Assembly (NCBI GenBank): GCA_014338005.1
Contig: QUBZ01000013.1
Coordinates: forward strand, 1-64,000
Source of the DNA: Chloroflexota bacterium
GTDB lineage: Bacteria; Chloroflexota; Anaerolineae; Aggregatilineales; Phototrophicaceae
Direction: 5' to 3'
Length of the DNA stretch: 64,000 bases
Shown here piece after piece: positions 1-7,752 of this stretch; the stretch's first letter is position 1, and each line of letters starts with the position of its first letter. Under the pieces are notes generated by a model. It had not been told where the DNA came from. It did not search any database and saw only the letters and a program-made list of their open reading frames with translations. Made by a program: the position numbers and the translations under genes.

Positions 1-2
1 TG

Positions 3-77
3 GAAATCCGGGGACAGGCTGCCCTCGATTCACTCGCCAGATTGCGGATTGAACAGCATAATGGAGATATTGACTAA
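3..77 (+). CDS. C-terminal fragment of an upstream gene (partial)
   Basis: Frame 3 is open from the left edge to a TAA at 75-77 and reads as a plausible helical protein end of about 24 residues, closing in HNGDID. Nothing in so short a piece identifies a family. It overlaps the start region of the next gene, which would fit two translationally coupled plus-strand genes. The call rests only on the composition of the peptide and the position of the stop, so it could be chance. Confidence 0.3.
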   Translation, partial: EIRGQAALDSLARLRIEQHNGDID

Positions 78-654
78 CTTTTATATAGAGAAAAATGCCT
101 TTATGGAAAAACGTTTCCCGGACATCCCCTCCCTGCTGTCAGCCTGTCTGGTTCACGACGAATATCCTGATACCGCCCCCTTGATCGCTTCATTGCGCCA
201 TGTCCGTGAGGTCGGCTATTTCACGCGCAGCGAATTCCTGAGCATGTGTAAATGGAAGGAACAACGGGAGCGTCGTCGGCAGGATTGGATAAGCAATACG
301 GAGGACGAGGTGCAAATGCTTTCAGCGCGGGCGTTAGGCGCATCGGATGAAGCCCGTCGCATCCTTCACCTGTGTCGTTTACGTGGGGTGGGGATTCCGG
401 TAGCATCGGCTTTTCTGACGCTGGTGAATCCCGAACATTATGGGGTGATTGATATACGGGTTTGGCAGCTTTTGGCTTTATACAATGAGGTGGATTACAA
501 CCCGAAGGGGCAAGGTTTACAGGTGCTGCACTGGCTGGATTATCTGGACAAAATCCGGTTGTGGGCGGGCGAACTAAAAGTCACTGTACGTACCATTGAA
601 CGCACCCTGTTCCAGCATCATCGAGATATTCAGACGGAGCGGCTTTATCCTTGA
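61..654 (+). CDS. HhH-GPD-like protein (DNA glycosylase fold)
   Basis: This protein of about 197 residues has a helix-hairpin-helix-like GVGIPVASAFL at about residues 109-119, followed by YGVIDIRVW at about 128-136. The spacing matches HhH-GPD base-excision glycosylases, where a hairpin glycine motif precedes the catalytic aspartate; the candidate here is D131. The rest is not similar enough to assign AlkA, MutY or OGG, so substrate and activity are unknown. The start is uncertain: the frame is open to the left edge, ATG at 61 has no clear Shine-Dalgarno sequence, and TTG at 49 and ATG at 103 are alternatives. It converges on the next minus-strand gene and belongs to the AT-richer element-like region. 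Confidence 0.55.
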   Translation: MEILTNFYIEKNAFMEKRFPDIPSLLSACLVHDEYPDTAPLIASLRHVREVGYFTRSEFLSMCKWKEQRERRRQDWISNTEDEVQMLSARALGASDEARRILHLCRLRGVGIPVASAFLTLVNPEHYGVIDIRVWQLLALYNEVDYNPKGQGLQVLHWLDYLDKIRLWAGELKVTVRTIERTLFQHHRDIQTERLYP

Positions 655-671
655 GGATAATATTGCTGACT

Positions 672-1337
672 TTAGCGGCGTTTTTTCGTCAGGTACTTGC
701 GGGTGGCATCCAGAAATTCCGCCAGTTCATCTGGATTTTCACCGCCGTACCCTTCAATGACGAAATACAGGCATTGTCCGACGGTGTTCAGATACGGCGG
801 GGCTGAAGTAGGCAGCAAAATCACATTTCGTCCTGAACCCCGGTAATCTTCATTCACGACCCATGCCAGATGTTCCAGCAGATACCAGCCAAATTTTCCC
901 GAAGGCAGCGTAAACTTCACATACCAGGTTCCCGCTCGCCACTGGGAAGGGTTAGTGATGGTCTCATGTCCGCCGCAGCTGCCAACCGTCATCACCCCCG
1001 GATACCGATTGAGTGCCTGCACCAGTCTGACGATGTTGGCATCCAGTTCGTCATAGGGGATGCCTTTTTTGCCTGTGCCTTTGGCTGATGGCGTGGTTAG
1101 AGGCTGATCAAGCGCTAACGACAAATCATCTTCATCCATGCCCATAAGGTCTTCCTCTGGTTCCAAAAAAACAGCATCCGTTTCCCCTGCTTTGCGTTTT
1201 TGACGCGCTTCACGTTTCAATTCACGCTGACAGTCCTTGCAGATGTGTAAGGCATGACCCCGCCCACCAAACTTCTCATTGGCTCGGCGGCGACCACAAA
1301 TGCGACAGTAATGTCCGACAGGTTTTTTCTTCCCCAT
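672..1337 (-). CDS. Zinc-ribbon protein of unknown function
   Basis: The protein has about 221 residues. An N-terminal treble-clef or ribbon-like module carries two CXXC knuckles (C11/C14 and C33/C36) followed by a very basic stretch, suggesting nucleic-acid binding. An acidic linker (about 59-80) leads to a C-terminal domain with GSCGGHE at about residues 119-125, a motif seen in uncharacterised element and phage proteins. No enzyme family can be named. ATG at 1337 is preferred over TTG at 1340. It lies nine bases after the stop of the LexA-like gene on the same strand, so the two are probably co-transcribed. Confidence 0.6.
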   Translation of the reverse strand: MGKKKPVGHYCRICGRRRANEKFGGRGHALHICKDCQRELKREARQKRKAGETDAVFLEPEEDLMGMDEDDLSLALDQPLTTPSAKGTGKKGIPYDELDANIVRLVQALNRYPGVMTVGSCGGHETITNPSQWRAGTWYVKFTLPSGKFGWYLLEHLAWVVNEDYRGSGRNVILLPTSAPPYLNTVGQCLYFVIEGYGGENPDELAEFLDATRKYLTKKRR

Positions 1338-1346
1338 CAACCCTGC

Positions 1347-1814
1347 TCATGCTGAATAACGTTCTGGACTTTGCTGTGTCTGGCGCAGTTCCTGTGAGAG
1401 ATACTGAATCTCGCGCTGAAGCGCCGCAACGCGGTTCTTGCTTTCACGGCGCAGACGCTCATTCTCTGCTCGGAGCAGCAGGTTTTCTTTGTGTAGTTGC
1501 CCCAAATCCCCATCTGGCAGGTTGGCATCCAATAACCTATCAATAGGAAAGGTCTCGGTTGCCCGCTTTCTCTGCACAGGATGATTTGATTCAAGCAGTG
1601 CTGAACCACGCTCGGTCAGCCCCAAAGCCCGTGATTTGCCACGTGATTTCACCAGATAGCCCCAGGTAATCAGTCGCTCCAGATTATAGTTCACCACCGA
1701 AGTCGAGGTAATGCCCGTCTCTACGCTGATTTCGCGGATACTCGGCGCAAACCCGTGTTCAAGGGTATGCTGGTGAATGAATCGCAGAATGTGCTGCTGA
1801 CGTTTACTCAACAT
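1347..1814 (-). CDS. LexA-type winged-helix protein with coiled coil, no peptidase
   Basis: The first 65 or so residues match the LexA DNA-binding domain: a RQQHILRFI helix, PSIREIS, then the recognition region TSTSVVNYNLERL and a wing. LexA would continue into an S24 serine peptidase domain. This protein instead ends in a charged coiled coil (about residues 100-150, rich in E/R/L heptads), so it cannot self-cleave as LexA does. It is likely a dimeric transcriptional regulator of the element. ATG at 1814 places the domain as in LexA; a TTG at 1835 is an alternative. The repeat array at 1966-2041 just upstream is a plausible operator. Confidence 0.72.
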   Translation of the reverse strand: MLSKRQQHILRFIHQHTLEHGFAPSIREISVETGITSTSVVNYNLERLITWGYLVKSRGKSRALGLTERGSALLESNHPVQRKRATETFPIDRLLDANLPDGDLGQLHKENLLLRAENERLRRESKNRVAALQREIQYLSQELRQTQQSPERYSA

Positions 1815-1965
1815 GCTCGACAGTTCTCCACTCAATATAACAACTTCTAAACCATTATCGGGTCAAACCAAAATCAGGACAAGCGTTCTGGATTCAAATC
1901 CCATTGCAAACAGGTATGAAGCGGGTTTGAGTTTGAGGTACAAATGCAAATGGAATCGTTGAAAA

Positions 1966-2041
1966 ACCAGTCAAGCCTGTCAAACCAGTCAAACCAATCA
2001 GGAATGCTGACTGGTTGACCGGTTTGACCACTTTGATCGGT
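1966..2041. repeat. Symmetric array of 9-bp repeats (iteron or operator candidate)
   Basis: Four 9-bp units close to ACCAGTCAA run head to tail at 1966-2001. A 4-base centre follows, then four units close to TTGACCGGT (the inverse complement) run at 2006-2041. The last base falls in the stop codon of the primase gene. Such an array could be an iteron origin, an operator for the adjacent LexA-like regulator, or a long imperfect hairpin ending primase transcription. The even 9-base spacing favours protein binding over a simple terminator. The rest of the gap (1836-1965) shows nothing recognisable. Confidence 0.6.
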
Positions 2042-4605
2042 TATTTCGCAGTTCCGTTTTCAATCGGTGGCACATCATAACGCTGCATCATATCCAGCAC
2101 TTCCCGTCGTTCGATAGCATAGAGTTTGCCACCGACATGATGTTTGCGTCGTGACTGGTCAATCAATTGCAGCCGCTTCAGGATATGTCCGATCCATTGA
2201 GCATTACCCATCTCGTCAGCCGATTGCCCCAGCAGGCTGCGAATCTTCTCACGTAAATCCGTTCCCTTCACCCACACGATCTCATCCGCACTGCGCGTGA
2301 GCAGTTCCAACGCCTGCAAGACCGCTTCTTCGCGTTCACTGAGCGACTTACCTTCACTGATCTGTTCATCCCATTCGGCTGCGTTGGAAATCGCATCCAG
2401 CAGTCCGACCACGCCACCTTGCTCCTCAAAAAACGCCGCCAGCGCGACCAACGGCGACCATAATTCACCTGATCGGTTGTGGAGTTTGTGCAATTCAGGA
2501 CGTTCGAAATAGTTGCGATACACGGCTTGAAACTGGGTCAATGCCAGCGTGTAAAGCTGGTGACGCAGAGGTGCGCCGTCGAAATCCGGTGGAAAGGATG
2601 GCATCTTGCGCGTGGTACGGCGCATCGGGATCGCAATACAGCGGCTGGCGAGGATATCTTCCAAACCCATAATCGCTGCCAGTATTTTGGGTGAATACAC
2701 ATCAAACGCCTGCGGTTTCAGATCATCGCCAGTGACACGGATCGCGGGTATTCCCTGTTTGTAGCCGCTGTTGAGTAACTGCCGGATCTGCTGCATTCCG
2801 GGGTCTTTGGGATTGTGGTAACGTTCGGCTTCATCAATCCCGACGGTACAACTGGTTTGGTGGATAAGTCGAAACATGCTCGGACCGGTTGGGTCGGAGG
2901 TGGTAATCATATTGAATGCCAGCGGTTGTAAGACGCGCATCACGGTGCTTTTGCCGCTGTTCTTGGGACCATTCAACGCCAGATAGGGATAAGCGGGAAA
3001 CATGGTGTAGAAGTACGTCCCAATCGTCCACAGCGTCAGCAGACGGCTCTCGATGTCAGAGCGGAAATCGACGTAAGTTTTGAACAAATCGTGGATGGCT
3101 GCGAACACCGCGCCGGGCTGAATCGTTTCGCCATCCAGATAACGCCGAATGTCACTGTAGCGCCAGCGCATCAGGAACTCGGAACCATCAGGAATCACTT
3201 TCAGAGCCACTTCCTGATCGCTGATGGTGATAATCTGCTCATCGGACAGGCGGCGCAGTTCGCGGGTGCTGGTCACGAGATACGGTTGGGTATTCAGCTT
3301 GTTCCCTTTAGTACGCTCAATGACTGACACCGTGACCATTGCCACCTCGCGCCGGAAACCCAGCGCCGGGGACAAAATCGGGATGCTGTCGCTTAACACT
3401 TCGGGCATGTCTGCTCCTTCTGTCTTTTCCTGCTGCAATTGAGCGGCTTTATACATCTCCGCAAAGGTACGCCCCTTCACCCCAATCTTCGCCATCAGGC
3501 TCTTGAATTCTGCCAGCGCGAAGTCATCCAGTCCGCTGGCACAGGTGAACAATTCTCGGATAGCATCCTGTCGTTCCAAGCCTTCAAGATTGGCGACGTG
3601 ATTGACTTCCACCGCCAACCAGTTATCCGCCTTGTTCAGCAGCATGAGCGCATCTTCAGTGGATGCCCCTCTTTGCAGCCATTCGTTGACATCTTTGACA
3701 TCATCGGGCAGCGTGGGCAGGTAGGTTTCACCCTTCAATGTCAGGGCAAGGCTGCGACTTTTGGCGCGAGCATCCTCGGTGTTGTCCAGCGCCACGAACA
3801 GACGGGGATGCGCTTTCAGTCGCTTGAGCAGGTCATCCGCCGCCTGCATCCCACCGATGGCAACGGCTGCGATACCCCATTCGCCAAAGGTGATGGCATC
3901 CGCCTGACCCTCGACGATGACCACCTGTTCCGCCTGCGGACTGTAGAGATGATTGTAGTATGGCTGACGTTCTCCAATGATTTCGCGGAGTGGGTTGTAG
4001 TGCTTCTTGCCTTCGATGCTGCGTCCACTGAGGTACGTCAGCCGTCCTTGCTCCATATGGATGTAAACAATCATGTTGGGTGGGAACTTCTGAATCGCCG
4101 TCCGCCAGTTATCTGACAGATTCAAGTCCGCTAACAAGGGACGTTTATCCTGTGGCATAAACCCCAACCGTGTCGCTTTGATGGTATTCAACTGCCAACC
4201 ACGCTTCTCCGTGACATAGGTGAGCGCGACAGGGGTATTCAACAGTGTTTCGTGCAACCGCTGTATAAGCTGCCTTTCTGCCCATGCCGCCGATTTTTTA
4301 AAATTGACATTCTCTTCCAGTGTGATGCCTACCCGCTGCGCCAGATAACGCACAACTTCCATAAACTGTGCTGCATCACGATTGTTCCATGCACCTAGCG
4401 ACAGCACATGCCGCCCGACAAAATCAAACACGTCGCCATGTTCGCCGCGGGAATTCCAAAAATAAAAACCTGTATTGGGTACTACCACCAGGCTATCATG
4501 CTCTAAACCAATGAAACGTAAGCCTGATTTCTTCAACGCGAATTTCTCCGCGACCACTTCCTCAATTGGATTACGGGAGCGTATCTGCTCCAGATCAACT
4601 GTCAT
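2041..4605 (-). CDS. Primase-helicase (TOPRIM plus P-loop ATPase), element replication
   Basis: The 854-residue protein begins like DnaG (residues 1-65), but the CHC2 zinc-ligand cysteines and histidine are absent. A TOPRIM domain follows at about 226-300, with VIVEGQADAIT (E232) and a LFVALDN strand (D273). The C-terminal half has a P-loop ATPase with Walker A GPKNSGKST at about 546-554 and a Walker B-like TVGIDEAE at about 587-594. This order fits primase-helicases of plasmids, phages and integrative elements. The start is supported by GGAGG eight bases before ATG. Two palindromes upstream (4643-4663, 4702-4735) may control it. It may initiate replication, but no origin is proven. Confidence 0.75.
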   Translation of the reverse strand: MTVDLEQIRSRNPIEEVVAEKFALKKSGLRFIGLEHDSLVVVPNTGFYFWNSRGEHGDVFDFVGRHVLSLGAWNNRDAAQFMEVVRYLAQRVGITLEENVNFKKSAAWAERQLIQRLHETLLNTPVALTYVTEKRGWQLNTIKATRLGFMPQDKRPLLADLNLSDNWRTAIQKFPPNMIVYIHMEQGRLTYLSGRSIEGKKHYNPLREIIGERQPYYNHLYSPQAEQVVIVEGQADAITFGEWGIAAVAIGGMQAADDLLKRLKAHPRLFVALDNTEDARAKSRSLALTLKGETYLPTLPDDVKDVNEWLQRGASTEDALMLLNKADNWLAVEVNHVANLEGLERQDAIRELFTCASGLDDFALAEFKSLMAKIGVKGRTFAEMYKAAQLQQEKTEGADMPEVLSDSIPILSPALGFRREVAMVTVSVIERTKGNKLNTQPYLVTSTRELRRLSDEQIITISDQEVALKVIPDGSEFLMRWRYSDIRRYLDGETIQPGAVFAAIHDLFKTYVDFRSDIESRLLTLWTIGTYFYTMFPAYPYLALNGPKNSGKSTVMRVLQPLAFNMITTSDPTGPSMFRLIHQTSCTVGIDEAERYHNPKDPGMQQIRQLLNSGYKQGIPAIRVTGDDLKPQAFDVYSPKILAAIMGLEDILASRCIAIPMRRTTRKMPSFPPDFDGAPLRHQLYTLALTQFQAVYRNYFERPELHKLHNRSGELWSPLVALAAFFEEQGGVVGLLDAISNAAEWDEQISEGKSLSEREEAVLQALELLTRSADEIVWVKGTDLREKIRSLLGQSADEMGNAQWIGHILKRLQLIDQSRRKHHVGGKLYAIERREVLDMMQRYDVPPIENGTAK

Positions 4606-4642
4606 CTCTAAATCCTCCAGTCATAAGCAAAGCTGAATAAAG

Positions 4643-4663
4643 GTCGTGTTAGAAAAACACGAC
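4643..4663. promoter_or_regulatory. Perfect inverted repeat upstream of primase gene
   Basis: Arms of 8 bp (GTCGTGTT and AACACGAC) are separated by five bases. The site lies 38-58 bases upstream of the primase start codon, within the likely promoter region, so an operator role is plausible. It could also form an RNA hairpin in the leader. No regulator can be assigned from sequence alone. Confidence 0.4.
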
Positions 4664-4701
4664 GAAAGCGCAAAATTCAGTTGCGGGAGATCGGAGGTTG
4701 T

Positions 4702-4735
4702 GATACATTGTGAGTGCCTAAGTCACAAATGTATC
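4702..4735. promoter_or_regulatory. Operator-like palindrome between primase and parB
   Basis: GATACATTGTGA at 4702-4713 is mirrored by TCACAAATGTATC at 4723-4735, with a single extra A in the right arm and a 9-base spacer. The spacing suits a dimeric helix-turn-helix regulator. It sits about 100 bases upstream of the primase gene and downstream of parB, in a 244-base gap with no coding potential I trust. Confidence 0.42.
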
Positions 4736-4824
4736 CCAGCCCGCCGCCCACCCGCCTCGCGTGAAGTGGGCTTTTTCGTTCTAGGGTGGGTCGCGTGTTC
4801 TCGTCGTCATCGGTTCAGTCCTCA

Positions 4825-4850
4825 AAATTGTTCACTCGTGTGAACAATTT
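4825..4850. other. parS-like palindrome or terminator at end of parB
   Basis: Perfect 11-bp arms (AAATTGTTCAC and GTGAACAATTT) flank a TCGT loop, and the right arm touches the parB stop codon. The half-sites TGTTCAC/GTGAACA resemble chromosomal parS (TGTTTCAC/GTGAAACA) but lack one T each and have four extra central bases. A centromere site beside parB would make sense. The same hairpin, followed by a short T-run when read on the minus strand, could instead end parAB transcription. Confidence 0.5.
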
Positions 4851-6052
4851 CAATCACCTGTCAGGTATCGTTCAGCTTCGGTGAGCAGCTTTCGCATTGC
4901 CTGCAACCGGGCACGGGCAAGACTGGCATCGCCTTCCTGTCGCAGCATTGCCTGCGCTAAATCCTGAGCCGATGTGGTGTTACTGGCTTGAGTGATTTTC
5001 GCCAGCTTTACCGCTGAGGCTGGCAAATGTTCGACTTTATCATCCCGATCTGCGGCATCAAGCCCGTCGCCCGCGCAAAGTTCCTTAACCTGTTTGCTCG
5101 ATAAGTTGAAGTCGATGATCTGGCGCACAATCTCCGTATGGTACTCAGGTGCCACGTTGGTCACGTAGCGAAGGCGTCCTTCTTCGATAGCATGACGATC
5201 CGCCAATTCCATCGCTTCATCAGATAAGCGCAGCAACCCTTTGATATAGCTGAACTGACCACGCTTAATACCACCCATCGCGCTGAGTACCGCTTCGGTG
5301 TACTCGCGTTTGCTACGCAAATCGAGTTCAAGTGCTTGGCGATAGAAGTCGTTTGTTACTGCATGAGATGGTATCTCGTACCCATGCACTGTTAGCACTA
5401 GAAGTGCCGCTTGCCGTGCCATCGCTATTGCTGATAAGCCGCTGCGGGCGGTGTTCTCTTTCGCCTGCCGAAACACTGAGGAGCGTTCTGTCGGAATGAT
5501 GATGCAGGGGATCATGCCATCACCTTCGTAACCCGCGATGAAATCGCGCAGTAGCCATGTCGCCCAGTAGCGGCGTTCACCCGTTTCAATCCGAAACTGC
5601 TGCGTCACGCCCTGCGAGACATCCACCACTGTCAGGGGATTCACTTGCCCATCGTCGCGGATGGTGACGGCGAGGTTAACCAGATCGTGTAGGAGTTGTT
5701 CTTCGGGTGAGAGATGTACCGATTGGTCTTCATCACTCTCATCATCTGGATTAGGCAGCAACTCCAGCACATTGTTGAAAGGTCGCCCCCGTTGACGAGC
5801 GGCGACCTGTACCAGTTGAACGAGTTCTTTGAGCGCCTGAGTCGGCGTGAGCCGATTGTTGTGGAAAGCGAAATGAAGCTGCTCTGGCAATACCCGGCGC
5901 GGCTGTACCGGATCTGGACGCACCATTTCCAGCAGGAGGCGCTCTACACGGATGCTGTTATCCTCAAACTGCTGTGGGTTGCCCAGCAGCAGTTCTTCCG
6001 TGACGCTGCCAAGCAGATCATCAATCCGATGGGTCTGGTTTTTCGGTGGCAT
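4850..6052 (-). CDS. parB: ParB-family partition protein
   Basis: The 400-residue protein has the ParB features in order: a start-of-domain MVRPDPVQPRR (residues 43-53), GQVNPLTVVDV (135-145), the nucleotide-binding-type GERRYWA (158-164), KENTARSGLSAIAMA (198-212) and a helix-turn-helix region near 255-300. Compared with ordinary ParB, about 80 residues are inserted between QPRR and GQVNP. The start overlaps the parA stop by one base, with AAAGG eight bases upstream, so translation is coupled. It should bind a centromere near the gene and act with ParA in DNA segregation. The GERR box suggests CTP binding, which is inferred from the family. Confidence 0.85.
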   Translation of the reverse strand: MPPKNQTHRIDDLLGSVTEELLLGNPQQFEDNSIRVERLLLEMVRPDPVQPRRVLPEQLHFAFHNNRLTPTQALKELVQLVQVAARQRGRPFNNVLELLPNPDDESDEDQSVHLSPEEQLLHDLVNLAVTIRDDGQVNPLTVVDVSQGVTQQFRIETGERRYWATWLLRDFIAGYEGDGMIPCIIIPTERSSVFRQAKENTARSGLSAIAMARQAALLVLTVHGYEIPSHAVTNDFYRQALELDLRSKREYTEAVLSAMGGIKRGQFSYIKGLLRLSDEAMELADRHAIEEGRLRYVTNVAPEYHTEIVRQIIDFNLSSKQVKELCAGDGLDAADRDDKVEHLPASAVKLAKITQASNTTSAQDLAQAMLRQEGDASLARARLQAMRKLLTEAERYLTGD

Positions 6053-6876
6053 TACACACCGCCTTTGGCGATGCGCTGTACCAGTTTGCCCACAAACTGA
6101 GCGTAAGCCTTACTCGCGGATGCTTTCGGATCGTAGTTGAAGATGCTCTGGTGATTTTGATGGGCATAAGACACTGCCTCATTTGCTGGAACAACACCGA
6201 GCAGCAGCTTGCCCAAAACGCTGTGTGCCTTGAGTTCATCCAACAGGTGATTATGTCCCCGGATGCGAGTGTTCATCTTTGTGACCAGAATGCCACTGAC
6301 ACGCAGGTTCGGCTGCCGCCAGCCTTCACGAATGTCATTGATTTTGCCGATGACGCTCATCAAACCGACGGTCTCCAGATAACGCGGCTCAACTGGCACA
6401 ATCGCATCCGTCGCGGCAATCAAGCCCATTTCAGTCATGAGCGAAAACGATGGGCACGTGTCAATCACGATGGCAGCATAGCGATTAAGGATACGGCTCA
6501 GTGGGTCAGCGAGGCGATAAGGCGCACCAGCAATACCCATCAATTCACGCTCTGCGCCTTCGAGCATGGGGGAGGCAGGTAAAACATGCAGGTCGGCATC
6601 CCACGTTGATTGCACAATGCAGTTCAGAAGGGTCTGTGCCGCATTCTGGCGATCTGCCATCAGGACGGTGTACAGACTATCATCCGTGCCGTATTCCTTC
6701 GTTCCTGTCGTGACGAGGGTGGCGTGTGCCTGACTATCGGTATCAATGAGCAGGACACGAGCATTTGGAGCGCCAGCGCGTCGCAGCATTCCTGCGATGC
6801 CGAGCGCAGTATTGGTGGCGGATGTCGATTTGCCGACACCCCCTTTGTGATTGGTAAAAACGAAAACGCGAGTCAT
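6052..6876 (-). CDS. parA: ParA-family partition ATPase
   Basis: The protein begins with a beta strand leading into the deviant Walker A KGGVGKST at about residues 11-18, then LLIDTDSQA (Walker A' region) and IVIDTCPS, all typical of ParA/MinD ATPases. Length is about 274 residues, as in small type Ib or chromosomal ParA proteins without an N-terminal helix-turn-helix. ATG at 6876 has AGAGGAA at good spacing, while ATG at 6882 is too close to it. It is first in the parA-parB operon and should drive partition of the element. Nearby palindromes upstream may be autoregulatory sites. Confidence 0.88.
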   Translation of the reverse strand: MTRVFVFTNHKGGVGKSTSATNTALGIAGMLRRAGAPNARVLLIDTDSQAHATLVTTGTKEYGTDDSLYTVLMADRQNAAQTLLNCIVQSTWDADLHVLPASPMLEGAERELMGIAGAPYRLADPLSRILNRYAAIVIDTCPSFSLMTEMGLIAATDAIVPVEPRYLETVGLMSVIGKINDIREGWRQPNLRVSGILVTKMNTRIRGHNHLLDELKAHSVLGKLLLGVVPANEAVSYAHQNHQSIFNYDPKASASKAYAQFVGKLVQRIAKGGV

Positions 6877-6882
6877 TGCCAT

Positions 6883-7161
6883 TTCCTCTCAACTCAACAA
6901 ACTGGATAAAAATCGCTGTGCTGGCAAGGACTTCGCGGAAGCGTGTTAGACTTTCTGCGGGAGTCTTGCTGGCGAGAGCAGCGAGCCTTCAAGGTGGTTG
7001 GGGGAGGTTGAAGCTCCCCTCAATCACCGAACAGCTAAACCTGTGTCCGAGTTTGTGAAGCGCATGAGTTTTGCGCGTTGAGGAAATGTAATGTTGTTGA
7101 TAAAATCGAGGGTATTCAGAGGTGTTGAATGTTCGAATTGGCTACAATTCTTCCAGCAGTG
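6883..7161. other. parA upstream region with inverted repeats
   Basis: I see no convincing gene in this stretch. It contains an imperfect G-rich hairpin at 6993-7028 and a small perfect inverted repeat GAATTG-GCTA-CAATTC at 7135-7150. These could be binding sites for ParA or ParB or part of the parA promoter region. No confident promoter elements were found. Confidence 0.35.
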
Positions 7162-7194
7162 AAAAACCAGCCGTGTAAAAGCGGCTGGTTTTTT
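7162..7194. terminator. Bidirectional Rho-independent terminator
   Basis: Perfect 12-bp arms (AAAAACCAGCCG and CGGCTGGTTTTT) flank an 8-base loop, with an A-run on one side and a T-run on the other. The structure ends transcription equally well in both directions. It separates the partition module from the decayed transposase and is a natural candidate for the right end of the module. Confidence 0.75.
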
Positions 7195-7214
7195 GTTTGA
7201 GGCAGAATGACGGG

Positions 7215-7728
7215 TTATACAAAAAATGTATCCGCCATCCAGCGAGCCGGGTTATTGAGGACATATTCTCGTATACGGTTCAGGTCGGCTTCGCTGCGAA
7301 TGATATGATCGTGATAACGCCCCTGCCAGACGCGCCGTTCGGGTTCGCGGCTTGTTTCGCGTAACACCCGATTTATATGCACCGATCACCGTACCCACCG
7401 TAGGGACACGCTTCTGCGTGTCCGGTTTCCGCGTGTCCGGGACGGCGGACGCCAAGAATGGCGTCCCTACCAGGACCAAAATTATGTGTACATGGTTCGG
7501 CATGACGATGAACAAATCCGTTTCAACATACCCCGGCCAATAAACAGGAATTTGGCAGATTTCGTTGTGTGCAATCCGGCCTATGTCCGATAACATCATC
7601 ACCCCATCGGCCACCGCGCCGAACAGGTGTGCCCGTTCATGGGTGCAGACGGTCACGAAATACGCGCCGGATTGTGAATAATCGTACCCCTGCAAACGGG
7701 GAGAACGCCGCTGCCGCAGCATATTCAT
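7215..7728 (-). pseudogene. Frameshifted REP-associated tyrosine transposase (Y1/HUH)
   Basis: The N-terminal part starts at ATG 7728 behind GAGGAAGG and reads as a RAYT: MLRQRRSPRLQGYDYS, then GAYFVTVCTHERAHLFG and the HUH motif MPNHVHIIL. The family C-terminus (VWQGRYHDHIIRSEAD, then IREYVLNNPARWMADTF) is intact but in another frame and stops at TAA 7215-7217. The frameshift lies at about 7360-7385. A 71-bp palindromic element (7400-7470) is also inserted just after the HUH motif without changing frame at that point. Such transposases act on palindromic REP sequences, and a second copy of the element lies just upstream. The gene is almost certainly inactive. Confidence 0.75.
7400..7470. repeat. 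Palindromic REP-like element, copy 1 (inside the transposase)
   Basis: The 71-bp element starts GTAGGGAC and ends GTCCCTAC. Inside are two further hairpins: GGACACGC-TTCT-GCGTGTCC and GGACGCC-AAGAAT-GGCGTCC. The copy at 7753-7824 is nearly identical. It interrupts the transposase gene in frame and encodes an abnormal peptide between the HUH motif and the downstream helix. The structure fits a non-autonomous palindromic repeat mobilised by a RAYT protein. Confidence 0.7.
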
Positions 7729-7752
7729 GCCTTCCTCTCGGTTATGCCCACC

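Noticed and set aside
1885-1915. A GGATTCAAATCCC stretch resembling a tRNA T-arm
   Set aside because: Stem positions do not pair correctly and no acceptor, D or anticodon arms surround it.
1966-2041. Reading the 9-bp repeats as a CRISPR array
   Set aside because: Units are too short, directly adjacent and inverted in the second half; there are no spacers and no cas genes.
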